This document shows, in pieces, positions 37,075-47,937 of a DNA stretch of 64,000 nucleotides (the first letter of the stretch is position 1; each line of letters starts with the position of its first letter). The position numbers were made by a program, and so were the translations under genes. The DNA lies in contig NZ_FOBL01000004.1 of assembly GCF_900109825.1 (NCBI RefSeq), forward strand, positions 30,200-94,199, written 5' to 3'. The stretch comes from Alkalibacterium putridalgicola (GTDB lineage: Bacteria > Bacillota > Bacilli > Lactobacillales > Carnobacteriaceae_A). Under the pieces are notes generated by a model that was not told where the DNA came from, did not search any database, and saw only the letters and a program-made list of their open reading frames with translations.

Positions 37075-39138
37075 ATGAAAGTATCAAACCGATTTAAAAG
37101 AAAAAAAGCAAAAAAAAGAAATAAAACGATACGAACACGATTTATATTGTTGTTCACAAGCATCGTATTTATTCCGATCGTGATCGTTTCTGTTGCCCTC
37201 TTTCTTCGAATGGAGAAGGCTGTGACTCAGAGGGTCATGACTGAACAGCGAGATGCGACAAGCGGGGTCGTGGAGATTTTTGAAAGTATTAAAAGTGAGG
37301 CGAACAACTCACTTGCTGCTCTTTCAGAAGTGCCTGATGTGAAGAATGCGGCTGGTGGAGAAGATAGAGATGACCTTCAACAGCTCATATCAACGATTCA
37401 GGCAGCCTCCGAATACATAAGCGACGTGTTCATCTACTTGCCGGAATCTCAAACACTGTCTACAAGAGAAACAGAGGCCGTTTTAGAATCAACGGATGAG
37501 TGGCTGGAGGAAACTCTGTCAGCGGATGGGGAGATCGTTTATTCCCAACCCTATTCTGATGTCGTGACGAGTGCGACGACGATGGCTGCGACGATGGAAA
37601 TCGAACAATCCAACGGTGAAACAAGTATCTTAGGTGTTCAGTTAGATATGGGAAGTATTGCCCAGGTAGTAGATAATAAACGTATTGGTGAAACAGGTCA
37701 TCCTTTTGTCATTACAGATAGAGGATACTGGCAGTTCACTCAAGATGCGTCCCGGGCAGGCCTGGATCTCACTCAGGATCCTCTCTTTTTAGATGCAACA
37801 GAGGAGACCGGGGAACTGTTCAATGATCTGAATGGACAATCGTACCCTATCTATTATGAACGGGTCCCGGACATGAACCTTATAGTTTATGGACATGTAA
37901 CAGCTGATGAAATTGCCACAGAAAGAGCGGTCTTCATGGAGAGTGCATCACGGGTCATCGTACTTAGTATCATAGGAGCGATAATTATTGCCCTCTTCTT
38001 CTCCAACTATCTGGTTCAAGTAACGCGGACCATTCAGTATGCCTTAGGAGATCTGCAGCAGGGGAAACTGAAGACACGCCTGACTTCTTATAAGAACAAA
38101 AAGAAAAATCCTAAAAAAATCAATAAGAAGAAATTGAATTCTTTTAAAGAGAATGGAGATGAACTCCATCAAATCGGGTTGAGTTTTAATCAGTCCCTGA
38201 CGACCATCGACGGTGCCGTCACCGATATCAAAAGACGGTCAAAATCAGTTGATGATATGGCTTCAGATCTATCAGAAATTACTGAACAGACCAAGCGGGC
38301 GACAGAAGAAGTGTCAGAAGCGATCCAAACGATCGCCCATTCTTCCAGTCTTCAAACGAAAGACACAAGAGAGACCGTTTCTCAGATGGATGAACTGGCG
38401 GAATATGTTACAGCCATATCAGAAAATATGCAGGAAGTCGGCAAACATGCGGATCAGACAGTGATTTCTTTGGGTGAGAACGATCAGAACATGAATCAAG
38501 TCAATCATACATGGGATCAGACGGTCCATTCAGTAAATGATTTAAAAAGAGATATTGGTTCAGTAGATGAAAAAGTTCAAGATGTCGAGAGTATATTAAG
38601 AGCCATTCAAAACATATCGGAACAAACCAATCTGCTCGCCTTGAATGCCTCTATTGAAGCGGCGCGGGCTGGAGAAGCAGGGAAGGGATTTTCTGTTGTG
38701 GCAGAAGAGATCCGGAAGCTGGCTGATAAAAGTCATCAGTCTTCTGACATGATCGCCGGACTGATCAGTGAGATCCAGAGTGAATCTTCTGTCATGGTGA
38801 ATACACTAGATAGAGTACTGGCAGACAGCAGTAAACAGACGAGTTCATTGACAAAAGTGACTAAAACGAATGATGATATTTCACTTAAGATCCAGGAGCT
38901 GGCTGTTCATATCAGCAAATCGCTGGAACTGGCGCGCTCTGTCGAAGATAAGAAAAGCCAAGTCGTTCAGTCGTTAGATAAGATAGAGACTGCGGCTGAA
39001 TCAAATGCTGCATCGACTGAAGAAGTATCTGCGAACTCAGAGGAAATATTGGCGTCCATGGAGGAGTTTTCAGCCTCGATCGAACAGCTTAAAATGCTCG
39101 CCGGCAACTTGAGAGATGCAACGAACCATTTTTCATAA
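37075..39138 (+). CDS. Methyl-accepting chemotaxis protein (dCache-like, Lys-rich HAMP insert)
   Basis: A 687-residue chemoreceptor. A very basic cytosolic N-terminus precedes TM1 (about 23-44). An extracellular region of about 245 residues, dCache-like with [15 protein letters not shown], is followed by TM2 (about 293-314). The HAMP region is interrupted by [14 protein letters not shown] (about residues 341-354). The signalling helices carry the conserved hairpin tip [19 protein letters not shown] (from about 515). I start at ATG 37075 after GAAGGA; the longer in-frame version would begin inside the SigD promoter. Ligand unknown. A terminator separates it from the next receptor gene. Confidence 0.93.
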   Translation: MKVSNRFKRKKAKKRNKTIRTRFILLFTSIVFIPIVIVSVALFLRMEKAVTQRVMTEQRDATSGVVEIFESIKSEANNSLAALSEVPDVKNAAGGEDRDDLQQLISTIQAASEYISDVFIYLPESQTLSTRETEAVLESTDEWLEETLSADGEIVYSQPYSDVVTSATTMAATMEIEQSNGETSILGVQLDMGSIAQVVDNKRIGETGHPFVITDRGYWQFTQDASRAGLDLTQDPLFLDATEETGELFNDLNGQSYPIYYERVPDMNLIVYGHVTADEIATERAVFMESASRVIVLSIIGAIIIALFFSNYLVQVTRTIQYALGDLQQGKLKTRLTSYKNKKKNPKKINKKKLNSFKENGDELHQIGLSFNQSLTTIDGAVTDIKRRSKSVDDMASDLSEITEQTKRATEEVSEAIQTIAHSSSLQTKDTRETVSQMDELAEYVTAISENMQEVGKHADQTVISLGENDQNMNQVNHTWDQTVHSVNDLKRDIGSVDEKVQDVESILRAIQNISEQTNLLALNASIEAARAGEAGKGFSVVAEEIRKLADKSHQSSDMIAGLISEIQSESSVMVNTLDRVLADSSKQTSSLTKVTKTNDDISLKIQELAVHISKSLELARSVEDKKSQVVQSLDKIETAAESNAASTEEVSANSEEILASMEEFSASIEQLKMLAGNLRDATNHFS

Positions 39139-39143
39139 TCAAG

Positions 39144-39176
39144 AAAGTCCCCATTCATTTGGGGGCTTTTTATTTT
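39144..39176 (+). terminator. Terminator after the first chemoreceptor gene
   Basis: Arms AAAGTCCCC and GGGGGCTTTT with T-rich tail. Confidence 0.8.
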
Positions 39177-39217
39177 GTGACAGAAATACGAACAATCACT
39201 TTTATGCACTGAAAGCA

Positions 39218-39244
39218 TAAACATTTATACTTTACAGCCGATAG
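39218..39244 (+). promoter_or_regulatory. SigD promoter of the chemotaxis operon
   Basis: TAAA (39218-39221), exactly 15 bp, GCCGATAG (39237-39244), 39 bp before the second receptor gene. Confidence 0.88.
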
Positions 39245-39282
39245 TGAAATTAGTAGAAAACTTTTATTAAAGGAGAAGAGCG

Positions 39283-41595
39283 ATGCAAAAAACTAAAGAA
39301 CACTTTACGCGTGTCAAAGAACAGCTTAGTTCTGTTAAGTGGCCCAAACTCGAGTTAAGTGGAAAAAAATGGCCGGTCAAAAAGAAAATAGGGGTCAAGA
39401 AAGAACATAAGAGCGTTAGAGGTCCCATTGCGGTCAGTCTGATCGTCTTGATGCTCATACCTGTTCTAGGCGCGATGCTTTATACATATACAAGAACCAC
39501 AGCAATCATAACAGAACGCGTAGAAGCACAGGAACAGCAGATCACGGCAAACCTGGTAAAAAACGTTTCTGAAGCGAGTGTGACTGCAGAAGATATCATC
39601 AAGCGACTGGCACTGGATGGTGTCCTTGGTCGTGTCGTGGATGGTGATGAAGCTTCTGCTAAGGAATTAAATACACGTTTCCAGATCATCGTCACCGGTA
39701 ATCCTTATATCTCAGATGTCCACTTCATCCCTTCAAATCCGGAAAGAGACTTTGTATCGACACTGGCTGTGGTCAGCGGGAGCATAGATCCGGTCGAGAT
39801 TTTCCCCTGGCTGGAAAACTACGCGGCATCAAGTGGGCTTAACTGGACGGATCCGCATACGTTCAACAACAAACAGCGCCTCACAGTCACTCGTTCTATT
39901 GCTAACTTTGGTGAATCAGCAGGCGTCCTGGCCATTGACTTGGATCTGGATGCCATCCGTTTGGAGATCAACGAAACTCAGATCGCCAAGACTGGCTACA
40001 TCAGTATCCTGAAAGATAACGGAGACGTGATCGCTTCTTCCAAACCGGAAATCGTTGGCGAAAACATGTCCTCTTATGACTTCTTCAAAGAGTCTATGGA
40101 GGAAGAAGAGGTACAGACAAACGGCATTGTAGACATCGATTCTATCGGGCAGATCGATTCTTCCAAGATGGTCTTTGATAAAGAAATCAACAACAGACAG
40201 TTTGGCATCTATTATGATCGCATACCGAACCTTGGCCTGAATGTTTATGGCATGGTCAGCGGAGATGAAATGGCTGCTGAAACGTCAACGCTTCAGGGGA
40301 TCCTCTTATTTGTAACGATATTAACTGTCATTGTTGCTTCAGTTATTGCTTTACTGGCGTCCGGGCTGGTGTCATCGATTTCCGATGCCCTTATGAATGG
40401 GTTCAAACGAGTGGAGAAAGGTGATTTGACCGCCCGTTTGAATAAAAATGAATTATTGAACCCGGCAAATAGTTTGATCAAAGGGATTAATAAATGGAAT
40501 AAAAAACGCGGTAAAAAAGTGGATACTGGCAAAGCTCTTAACCCCAAAGGGAATGAGATCCACCAGATCGGCTTGGCCTTCAACCGAACAATGGAAACAT
40601 TTGAGAATACAGTTAAAGTGATTCAAGGTAACAGCCATAACGTGTCAAGCATGGCGACGACCCTGACTGAGATAGCCGACCAGACCAGCCGTTCTACTGC
40701 TGAAGTGTCTCACACGATCAATGGTGTGGCAGAATCGACTTCGATGCAGACGCAGGATACCGAAGCCACTGCTGCTCAGATGAACGAGCTGTCTAAAGCC
40801 CTGAGTGACATAAACGAAGCTGTCGGACAAATGGGACAGCATGCAGACAACACGATGATCGTCAATGGCACGAATTCTTACGCCACACAAGAAGTCAACC
40901 AGAAGTGGAATGAGACACTGGACACATTGAATGAACTAAAAGTGAAGATCGAAGATGTAGATACCGATATCCAAAATATCGAAGGTATCGTCAAAGCCAT
41001 CACAACTATTGCTTCAAAGACAAACCTGCTGGCATTAAATGCTTCCATTGAAGCAGCGCGTGCGGGAGATGCAGGACGCGGTTTTGCTGTCGTAGCCGAT
41101 GAAATCAGAAAGCTGGCTGAGCAAAGTGCGACGTCTTCAAAAGATATTCAATCCATTATCGGAGACATTCAAGTGAAGTCCTCTGACATGGTCGAACACT
41201 TAGATGAAACAAATGACGATAGTAAAGTGCAGACAGAAAAAATTCAGGAAGCGATCAAAGCATCTGAAAATGTGGCGCTGTCACTTGAACAGCTGGTATC
41301 CAGCATGCTGGTCGTTCAAAGATCATCAGCTGTCATCAACGAGAAGAAAGAAGAAGTGGTGGCTCAGCTGGAAAGCATCGCTGCTGGTGCCCAGGAAAAT
41401 TCTGCCGGGACAGAGCAGGTCTCTGCGAATGCGGAAGAGATCCTGGCAACGATGGAAGACTTTACCACACACATCAATCGTCTGGAGAATGTCGCTCAAA
41501 CGCTGAAAGCCTCAGCTGAACAGTTTATGATCAGTCAGGAAGAAGCGGATACTGAAAGCACACCTTCAGGGGGAATGGAACCAGAATTTGCGTAA
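39283..41595 (+). CDS. Methyl-accepting chemotaxis protein, first gene of the che operon
   Basis: A 770-residue receptor with a 45-residue Lys-rich cytosolic N-terminus, TM1 (about 49-69), a dCache-type extracellular domain ([23 protein letters not shown] near residue 235), and TM2 (about 340-362). The HAMP region is again interrupted by a basic stretch ([10 protein letters not shown], about residues 404-415). The signalling domain has [18 protein letters not shown] at its tip. It differs from the upstream receptor in ligand domain but shares the HAMP insertion. It is followed by cheW 18 bp downstream. Confidence 0.93.
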   Translation: MQKTKEHFTRVKEQLSSVKWPKLELSGKKWPVKKKIGVKKEHKSVRGPIAVSLIVLMLIPVLGAMLYTYTRTTAIITERVEAQEQQITANLVKNVSEASVTAEDIIKRLALDGVLGRVVDGDEASAKELNTRFQIIVTGNPYISDVHFIPSNPERDFVSTLAVVSGSIDPVEIFPWLENYAASSGLNWTDPHTFNNKQRLTVTRSIANFGESAGVLAIDLDLDAIRLEINETQIAKTGYISILKDNGDVIASSKPEIVGENMSSYDFFKESMEEEEVQTNGIVDIDSIGQIDSSKMVFDKEINNRQFGIYYDRIPNLGLNVYGMVSGDEMAAETSTLQGILLFVTILTVIVASVIALLASGLVSSISDALMNGFKRVEKGDLTARLNKNELLNPANSLIKGINKWNKKRGKKVDTGKALNPKGNEIHQIGLAFNRTMETFENTVKVIQGNSHNVSSMATTLTEIADQTSRSTAEVSHTINGVAESTSMQTQDTEATAAQMNELSKALSDINEAVGQMGQHADNTMIVNGTNSYATQEVNQKWNETLDTLNELKVKIEDVDTDIQNIEGIVKAITTIASKTNLLALNASIEAARAGDAGRGFAVVADEIRKLAEQSATSSKDIQSIIGDIQVKSSDMVEHLDETNDDSKVQTEKIQEAIKASENVALSLEQLVSSMLVVQRSSAVINEKKEEVVAQLESIAAGAQENSAGTEQVSANAEEILATMEDFTTHINRLENVAQTLKASAEQFMISQEEADTESTPSGGMEPEFA

Positions 41596-41613
41596 TCAAA
41601 GGAGTTAAAAATA

Positions 41614-42084
41614 ATGGAACAGCATATTTTATTCAAGGCAGGCAAGCAGACGTTTGCCCTGCCGATCACTCAAACAGATCGCATCATTGCTCTGGAAAAT
41701 GAAACGCGTCTTCCTGATGTCTCGTCCTACATTATTGGGGTGCAGGACATTGAAGGAGAAGTCATCGTCGTCGTTGATTTGGCGGACCGTTTCTACCAGA
41801 TGCCAAATGAACAGCCGGAAGATGCTGAGATCATCCTGGCCTTCTGGAAAGATACGAAAGTCGGCTTGCTGGTCGATGAAGTGACGACTGTGCATGCGTA
41901 TGATACATCAGACTTGATCGCTAAGGATGCTGGAAAAATCGCTGGGCTATCAACCTCTTACATTACAGCCTTTATTCAAGCAGAGGATGAGATCATACCG
42001 ATTTTAGACCCGCATAGTCTGTTCTCGGAAGAAAAGGCAGATGAGATGCGTGGACTTGTTTCCATTCATACAGTTAAAGCATAA
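41614..42084 (+). CDS. cheW: CheW coupling protein (first copy)
   Basis: A 156-residue CheW linking chemoreceptors to the CheA kinase. It has the SH3-like double barrel with FALPITQTDRII at the start, the YIIGVQDIEGEVIVVVDLADRF strand pair, and VGLLVDEV. It differs clearly from the second CheW at 47518-47937. It lies second in the operon, directly after a receptor gene. Confidence 0.93.
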   Translation: MEQHILFKAGKQTFALPITQTDRIIALENETRLPDVSSYIIGVQDIEGEVIVVVDLADRFYQMPNEQPEDAEIILAFWKDTKVGLLVDEVTTVHAYDTSDLIAKDAGKIAGLSTSYITAFIQAEDEIIPILDPHSLFSEEKADEMRGLVSIHTVKA

Positions 42085-42117
42085 GCAGCAAACTACAGCA
42101 GCACAACGGAGAGAATC

Positions 42118-42600
42118 ATGTCGGAACAAATCAAAGTAGGTATTTCAGATTATAAATTAGCGACTGCACCCAATCAGCTCGTTACGATCGGTTTAGGTTC
42201 CTGCGTAGGGATCGCTCTCTACGCACCTGAATCGAAAATAGGGGCATTGAGCCATATCATGCTGCCGGACAGCTCATCATTCTCTGATACGTCCAAGTGG
42301 GCGAAGTTCGCGAATCTCGCTTTGCCGAATATCGTGAATGAACTGAGGGAACAGACCAAAGAAACAAAGATCCTGGCAAAAATCGCAGGTGGAGCCAGTA
42401 TGTTCACCTTTACGAATGAATCTCAGACGCTCCAGATCGGTCTGCGGAATATCGAAGCGGTCAAAGCGACACTCACGGAGTTAGAGATCCCGATTGTGTC
42501 TGAACATGTGGGGGGCAAGATGGGACGGTCGATGTATGTGGATCTAAATGATTTTAATGTAAAAGTGCGAATGGTCAACAGAGAAGAATTTATATTATAA
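42118..42600 (+). CDS. cheD: CheD receptor glutamine deamidase
   Basis: A 160-residue CheD. The catalytic cysteine C29 lies in IGLGSCVGIALY and the histidine H46 in ALSHIMLP, as in Thermotoga CheD. The KIAGGASMF and VGGKMGRSMY blocks are conserved. It deamidates receptor glutamines and partners with CheC. Gene order cheW-cheD-cheB-cheR fits a Bacillus-type adaptation system. Confidence 0.95.
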   Translation: MSEQIKVGISDYKLATAPNQLVTIGLGSCVGIALYAPESKIGALSHIMLPDSSSFSDTSKWAKFANLALPNIVNELREQTKETKILAKIAGGASMFTFTNESQTLQIGLRNIEAVKATLTELEIPIVSEHVGGKMGRSMYVDLNDFNVKVRMVNREEFIL

Positions 42601-42624
42601 AAGAAGGTTGAAGAGGATTTTAGT

Positions 42625-43638
42625 ATGAAAATAAAAGTAGTTGTGGTCGATGATTCAGCCTTGATGCGCAAAGTGTTAAGTAACATGATCAATGCATGTA
42701 GAGATATGGAGGTCGTGGATGTCGCGCGAAACGGCAAGGAAGCTCTTAGAATCATTGAGCGGAGCCAGCCGGATCTTGTTACACTGGATGTTGAGATGCC
42801 GGAAATGAACGGTATCGAAACGTTGAAAGTGTTGAAAGAACGGTACACCATGCCGGTCATCATGCTGAGTTCAAAAAAAAATGAGAGAACGACGATCGAA
42901 GCGCTGGAACTCGGTGCGGAAGACTTTATCGAAAAGCCTCTTTCGATAAAAGATAACGGGACAGCTTTCCAGGAAGATCTGGAAATACGCATTCACAGTC
43001 ACTTTCCAGAAGATAAACGGACGGTCAAAGTGAACAAGGAGAAGTCCTTATTACCAAATCTTCTGATCGATAAAAAAGATGCCTTGAAAGCCATCACCAT
43101 AGGCGCTTCAACGGGCGGGCCGAAAGCATTGGTGCAGGTGATCCAATCGATCAGTGAACAGCTTTCTGTTCCCGTATTTATCGTGCAGCATATGCCGGAA
43201 GGGTTCACAGCTTCATTCGCCCAGAGACTGGATTCATTATCCTCAGTTGAGGTGCTGGAAGCCCAGGATAATATGCGGATAAAAGCCGGAACTGTGTATC
43301 TGGCGCCTGGTGGCAAACACATGGTGATCAGAAAAAATAAAATCAGACTGAACGAAGAAGCAAAGATTCACGGCGTCAGACCGGCGGTGGATTATTTATT
43401 TGAGAGTGCTGCAGAAACCTATGGGAAAGATATCTTAGGCCTTATTCTTACAGGAATGGGTAATGACGGAGCAGACGGCTGTGAAAAAATAAAGCAGGCC
43501 GGCGGGTATATCGTCTCTCAGGATAAACAGACATCCATCGTTTATGGGATGCCACGTGTCGTCTTTGAAAGAGGACTTTCAGATCAAGTCGGCAGTTTAA
43601 ATGACATTGCTGATATCATAAAAGAAATGACTAGGTGA
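42625..43638 (+). CDS. cheB: CheB receptor methylesterase/response regulator
   Basis: A 337-residue two-domain protein. The N-terminal receiver (about 1-120) has D9/D10 and phospho-acceptor D55 (LDVEMPE), with the receiver lysine in EKPLS. The C-terminal methylesterase (about 150-337) has the Ser in IGASTGGP, the His in VQHMPEGFT and the Asp in GMGNDGADG. It demethylates receptors in the adaptation loop with the adjacent CheR. Confidence 0.97.
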   Translation: MKIKVVVVDDSALMRKVLSNMINACRDMEVVDVARNGKEALRIIERSQPDLVTLDVEMPEMNGIETLKVLKERYTMPVIMLSSKKNERTTIEALELGAEDFIEKPLSIKDNGTAFQEDLEIRIHSHFPEDKRTVKVNKEKSLLPNLLIDKKDALKAITIGASTGGPKALVQVIQSISEQLSVPVFIVQHMPEGFTASFAQRLDSLSSVEVLEAQDNMRIKAGTVYLAPGGKHMVIRKNKIRLNEEAKIHGVRPAVDYLFESAAETYGKDILGLILTGMGNDGADGCEKIKQAGGYIVSQDKQTSIVYGMPRVVFERGLSDQVGSLNDIADIIKEMTR

Positions 43639-43642
43639 GTAT

Positions 43643-44422
43643 ATGACAACATTAAATTTCGAGTACTTCTATACATGGGTCGAAGCAAATCTGAACATTC
43701 AGCTCGATGCTTATAAAGAAAAACAGCTGCGCCGACGCATTCAGACGATCATGAATCAGGCCGGTGCAAAGACGTTGGAAGAGTATTCGACTTTGATCCA
43801 CTCCAATGCAGGGATAAAAAAGCAGTTCCTGGATTACATAACCATCAATGTGACGGAGTTCTTTAGAAATAAAGATTTGTTCGATAATTTCGAGCATTTG
43901 CTGGTCACAGACTTGTCCAAGAAATTCGATTCCATTTCGATCTGGAGTGCCGCGTGTTCGATAGGGGCAGAACCTTATTCACTGGCCATGATCGTGGACA
44001 GACATGACTTGCCTTTGAAACAGAATATTTTAGCCACAGATATCGATGACACGATTTTAGCTAAGGCGAAAACGGGTGTCTTTAAAGATAATGAGTTGAA
44101 GAATGTGCCGTTGCTTGATAAGTCCAAATATTTTAAAGAGAAGGACAAGACATTCGTCCTGGATGAGGGGATCAAATCTAAAGTCGATTTTAAAAAACAT
44201 GATCTGATCGTTGATACGTACCGGAAAGACTTTCATGTCATCGTCTGCCGCAACGTCACGATCTATTTCAAGAATGAGATCAAAGAAGACATTTACAGAC
44301 GCATGAGTGAGTCGCTGGTCAAAGGTGGCTTGCTGTTTACAGGCGCAACGGAGACGATCTATCAGCCGGATAAATACGGCTTGAGAAAAGTTGCGTCGTT
44401 TATTTATGAAAAAATCGACTAA
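43643..44422 (+). CDS. cheR: CheR receptor methyltransferase
   Basis: A 259-residue SAM-dependent methyltransferase for receptor glutamates. The N-terminal helical domain has KEKQLRRRIQTIMNQ, ITINVTEFFRN marks the start of the catalytic domain, WSAACSIGAEPYS binds SAM, and FHVIVCRNVTIYF completes the fold. It starts 4 bp after the cheB stop. Confidence 0.97.
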   Translation: MTTLNFEYFYTWVEANLNIQLDAYKEKQLRRRIQTIMNQAGAKTLEEYSTLIHSNAGIKKQFLDYITINVTEFFRNKDLFDNFEHLLVTDLSKKFDSISIWSAACSIGAEPYSLAMIVDRHDLPLKQNILATDIDDTILAKAKTGVFKDNELKNVPLLDKSKYFKEKDKTFVLDEGIKSKVDFKKHDLIVDTYRKDFHVIVCRNVTIYFKNEIKEDIYRRMSESLVKGGLLFTGATETIYQPDKYGLRKVASFIYEKID

Positions 44423-44439
44423 GTGAAAGGTGGAAGAAT

Positions 44440-46464
44440 ATGGAAGATAATAGTGCGTATCGTGATCTGTTCTTTGAAGAGACAGATGACAACTTAGCGA
44501 TATTGAACCAGGAAGTATTACATTTAGAAGAAGACCCTGAAGACAAGCAAATCATCGATGTCATTTTTCGTGCGGCGCATACATTAAAAGGCATGGCGGC
44601 GACGATGGGTTATGAAACCATGGCCAAACTGACTCACACAGTGGAAAATCTGTTTGAACTGGTCAAAAGTGATGAACTGACCGTGTCTTCAGACCTTATC
44701 AGTCTGATTTTTGAAAGTCTGGATACTTTAGCTGAAATCGTAGAAAATTTGAGACTAGAAGACAGAGAAGATGTCGATATCTCGTCGCTGGTCCATCGAT
44801 TAGAGCTGGTAGCTGAAGGAAAAGAATCTTCGGAACAAGCAGAAGAGCTAGAAAAAAATGAGAATACAGATTATGATTTTCCAGTCCTGGAGGAATCAGA
44901 CGGTGTAGCGATTCGCTCAGCTGAGAGCTCCGGTTATACTCTTTATGCCATCGGTGTGAGAGTGGAAGAAACCAGCATGATGAAAGCGGCCCGGGCCTTC
45001 CTGTTGATCAGTAAACTGGAACAGCTGGGCGACTTCGTTCAGATGAAGCCGACCGCCGAAGCGCTGGAACAAGGTGAACTGGACGATTCCTTTGCGGTCT
45101 ACTACTTGAGTAAAGAGGATAAAGAAACGTTACTTAAACACGTCGAAGACTGCAGTGAGATCGAAGAAGTCAGTATCGAAGAAACAACCTATGAAGCCGT
45201 CACTTCTGACAAAGAAGAAGTGGATATGACAGAAAATACCGATAAAATGGCAGATGAAAAAACAGCTGTCTCTACTCCTAAAGAAACAGCTAAAAAGAAA
45301 CCGGTCGCTGCGAAACAGACCATCAGAGTCGATCTGACCCGTTTGGATCAGTTCATGAACCTCGTATCAGAGCTTGTCATTCACAGAACACGACTGGAAG
45401 ATGTTTCTGAAAAGAATCAGCTGGCCGAGTTGACAGAACCCTTGACACAAGTCGGTCGTATCACGACGGAGCTTCAAGAACTAGTCTTGCAGCTCCGTAT
45501 GCAGCCATTTAATGTCGTCGTCCAGCGATTCCCGCGGATGATGCGTGACTTGACGAATGAGCTGGGCAAGGAAATACAGTTTGTGACTGAAGGCGAAGAC
45601 ACCGAACTCGACCGTACCGTTATTTCAGAAATCGGTGAACCGCTGATCCACTTACTGCGTAATGCAGCCGATCATGGGGTCGAAATGCCGGATGAACGGG
45701 AAGCAAAAGGCAAACCGAGAATGGGTACGATCAAATTGTCTGCCTATCCGGAAGGAAACCGTGTCATCATTTCCCTGACTGATGATGGGAAAGGACTGGA
45801 CCCAAGAGCTTTGGAAGCCAGTGCCCGGAAAAAAGGCATTGATACGGAAGGCATGACAGACGAACAGCTTCAGAATCTTATTTTCCATCCTGGCTTTTCT
45901 ACCGCACAGACGGTCACAGGCATTTCAGGCCGTGGTGTGGGCATGGATGCGGTCAGAGAAAAAATCGCCAGCTTGAACGGCAAGATCGAAACGATCAGCG
46001 AAGTGGATAAAGGAACGACCTTCAGGATCACACTACCGCTGACACTGTCCATCATTCAATCCCTGCTTGTTAAAGTGGGAGACGAGACCTTTGCGATACC
46101 ACAAGCGGTGATCGATAAAGTGAACGTCTTTGAAGAAAAGGAAGCTATCGGGGTACACCAGAACGAAGTCTACCAGTATGAAGGAAAGACGATCCCACTT
46201 GTCCGTGTCAACGAAGTCCTGGGGCTTCCACAAAAGGAATCGACCAGCCAGCATATCATCATCGTGCTGATCGGCGACAAGCAGTATGGACTGATCGTTG
46301 ATGAACTCATTCACCAGAAAGAGATCGTCATTAAAAAACTGGGTAGAGAATTAAATGATCTGTCTCTCTATCTCGGAGCAACGATCCTGGGCGATGGCGG
46401 CATCAGTCTGATCCTGGATGTGACGTCGATTTGTACAGCGAAGCGGGTCCTCAGTCATGTCTGA
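44440..46464 (+). CDS. cheA: CheA sensor histidine kinase
   Basis: A 674-residue CheA with the usual five parts. The P1 phosphotransfer domain has H47 in AAHTLKGMAATMG; P2 (about 165-250) binds response regulators; P3 is the dimerisation helices (about 285-350). The P4 ATPase carries the N-box LRNAADHGVE, DDGKGLDP and GRGVGMDAV; P5 is the CheW-like domain to the end. It phosphorylates CheY and CheB. The cheC gene overlaps its last 8 bases. Confidence 0.98.
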   Translation: MEDNSAYRDLFFEETDDNLAILNQEVLHLEEDPEDKQIIDVIFRAAHTLKGMAATMGYETMAKLTHTVENLFELVKSDELTVSSDLISLIFESLDTLAEIVENLRLEDREDVDISSLVHRLELVAEGKESSEQAEELEKNENTDYDFPVLEESDGVAIRSAESSGYTLYAIGVRVEETSMMKAARAFLLISKLEQLGDFVQMKPTAEALEQGELDDSFAVYYLSKEDKETLLKHVEDCSEIEEVSIEETTYEAVTSDKEEVDMTENTDKMADEKTAVSTPKETAKKKPVAAKQTIRVDLTRLDQFMNLVSELVIHRTRLEDVSEKNQLAELTEPLTQVGRITTELQELVLQLRMQPFNVVVQRFPRMMRDLTNELGKEIQFVTEGEDTELDRTVISEIGEPLIHLLRNAADHGVEMPDEREAKGKPRMGTIKLSAYPEGNRVIISLTDDGKGLDPRALEASARKKGIDTEGMTDEQLQNLIFHPGFSTAQTVTGISGRGVGMDAVREKIASLNGKIETISEVDKGTTFRITLPLTLSIIQSLLVKVGDETFAIPQAVIDKVNVFEEKEAIGVHQNEVYQYEGKTIPLVRVNEVLGLPQKESTSQHIIIVLIGDKQYGLIVDELIHQKEIVIKKLGRELNDLSLYLGATILGDGGISLILDVTSICTAKRVLSHV

Positions 46465-47053
46465 TAAGCCGTCGCTGCTTCGCTTCGATGCCTTGCAGGA
46501 AGTCGTTAATATCGGCGGTGGGCATGCCGCAACGGCCTTATCAAAAATGATCGGCAATAAAGTCGAAATGGATGTCACGTTCGTTGAGCTGCTTCCTTAC
46601 GAAAAGGTGTATGAAACGATACAGTCAGATGATACAATAGTGAAGGCTGTGCTTTCCAAACTTATCGGCCGAGAATATGGTGTATTTTTATTCGTGATCG
46701 ACCCGGAAGACGCTGAAGCTTTGGCGCATATCGTTTTGCCGGATAATGATGAACTGAGTGAGGGACTGATCGATTCTGCTTTGACTGAATTGAGTAATAT
46801 CCTGGTCCAGTCATTTCTACAGGCAGTGATGCAGCTGATCGACAAGCCTTTGTTTGCTTCAGTTCCAGTGATGACGATGGATATGTTCGGCTCGATCCTG
46901 TCTAGTGTCTATATGGCACAGAGTCAGTTCAGCGAAGAAGTCTTTATCATTAAAAACAACTTCTACAGTTCAGGACGGATTATCGAAGGAAGTTTGTATT
47001 TTGTACCGAAGCCGAAAGTACTGGAACAGCTTTTAAAAGAATTAGGTATATAA
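46457..47053 (+). CDS. cheC: CheC CheY-P phosphatase
   Basis: A 198-residue CheC with both phosphatase motifs: the first in DALQEVVNIGGGHAATALS and the second in DSALTELSNILVQSFLQA, each with the Glu and Asn two residues apart that remove the phosphate from CheY-P. It also regulates CheD. It overlaps cheA by 8 bp, indicating translational coupling. Confidence 0.95.
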   Translation: MSDKPSLLRFDALQEVVNIGGGHAATALSKMIGNKVEMDVTFVELLPYEKVYETIQSDDTIVKAVLSKLIGREYGVFLFVIDPEDAEALAHIVLPDNDELSEGLIDSALTELSNILVQSFLQAVMQLIDKPLFASVPVMTMDMFGSILSSVYMAQSQFSEEVFIIKNNFYSSGRIIEGSLYFVPKPKVLEQLLKELGI

Positions 47054-47071
47054 CATAGGAGGAAATTAAAA

Positions 47072-47434
47072 ATGAGTAAACGAGTATTGATAGTGGATGA
47101 CGCCGCATTTATGCGTATCAAATTGAAAGATATTTTAGAAAAGAACGGTTATGAAGTAGCCGGAGAAGCACAGAACGGTAACGAAGCTGTCGAGAAATAT
47201 AAAGAAGTCGAACCAGACATCGTCACAATGGATATCACGATGCCTGAAAAAGACGGCGTGGAAGCACTGAAAGAAATTAAAGCGATGGACAGCAGCGCAG
47301 TCGTTTTGATGTGTTCTGCCATGGGTCAGCAGACGATGGTCATGGATGCGATCCGTGCCGGCGCCATCGATTTTATCGTTAAACCGTTCGATACAGAACG
47401 TGTCATCAAAGCACTCGACAAAGCTATCAGCTAA
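47072..47434 (+). CDS. cheY: CheY response regulator
   Basis: A 120-residue single-domain receiver with acidic pair D9/D10, phospho-acceptor D54 (TMDITMPE) and lysine in FIVKPFD. In Bacillus-type systems CheY-P binds FliM/FliY to set rotation. It has an AGGAGG ribosome-binding site and lies between cheC and the second cheW. Confidence 0.97.
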   Translation: MSKRVLIVDDAAFMRIKLKDILEKNGYEVAGEAQNGNEAVEKYKEVEPDIVTMDITMPEKDGVEALKEIKAMDSSAVVLMCSAMGQQTMVMDAIRAGAIDFIVKPFDTERVIKALDKAIS

Positions 47435-47517
47435 GTCAGTTTATATCGAAAAAAGTAAGTTTCGAAAAATCGTCACAATACTAAAACGCACCAGGATAAA
47501 CCAAGGGGGATTCAACT

Positions 47518-47937
47518 ATGCAACTGATCGTATTTAAATTAAAAGAGCACTTTTATGGCTTCACAACAGAGAATATCGAAGAAATCACCACCACTTTACA
47601 CGAAACGTCCATCCCCCAAGGCCCTGCTTGGACGAAGGGATTAATCAACCTTCGTGGTCAGATCATGACCCTGGTCGACCTGGAAAGATTACTTAACGGC
47701 TCTACCACTTCTCAAGAATTATGGTACAATAATACAATCATTGTAAACACACAAGATAATCCTGTGGCATTTATGGTCGGAAAGGTTGTCGGGGTGACTG
47801 ATATCCAAACTGACCAGATCCAAATGATGAACGAGGACACGGATACCCTTGTTTCCGGATATGTCTTTGCCTACAATGAGATGGTAAGTATCATAGATTT
47901 AGAAACGATCCTAATAGAGAAAGAGGAAGTGTCTTGA
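47518..47937 (+). CDS. CheW-type coupling protein (second copy)
   Basis: A 139-residue CheW-domain protein with FKLKEHFYGFTTENIEEI, the GLINLRGQIMTLVDLERL strand pair and VVGVTDI. It is quite different from the first cheW. It carries no receiver domain, so it is not CheV. AGGGGG precedes the start, and its last four bases overlap the fliM start. Confidence 0.9.
   Translation: MQLIVFKLKEHFYGFTTENIEEITTTLHETSIPQGPAWTKGLINLRGQIMTLVDLERLLNGSTTSQELWYNNTIIVNTQDNPVAFMVGKVVGVTDIQTDQIQMMNEDTDTLVSGYVFAYNEMVSIIDLETILIEKEEVS

Noticed and set aside
47518..47937. Second cheW as a truncated cheV
   Set aside because: The protein is a complete CheW domain and no receiver remnant follows; fliM starts within its last codons.
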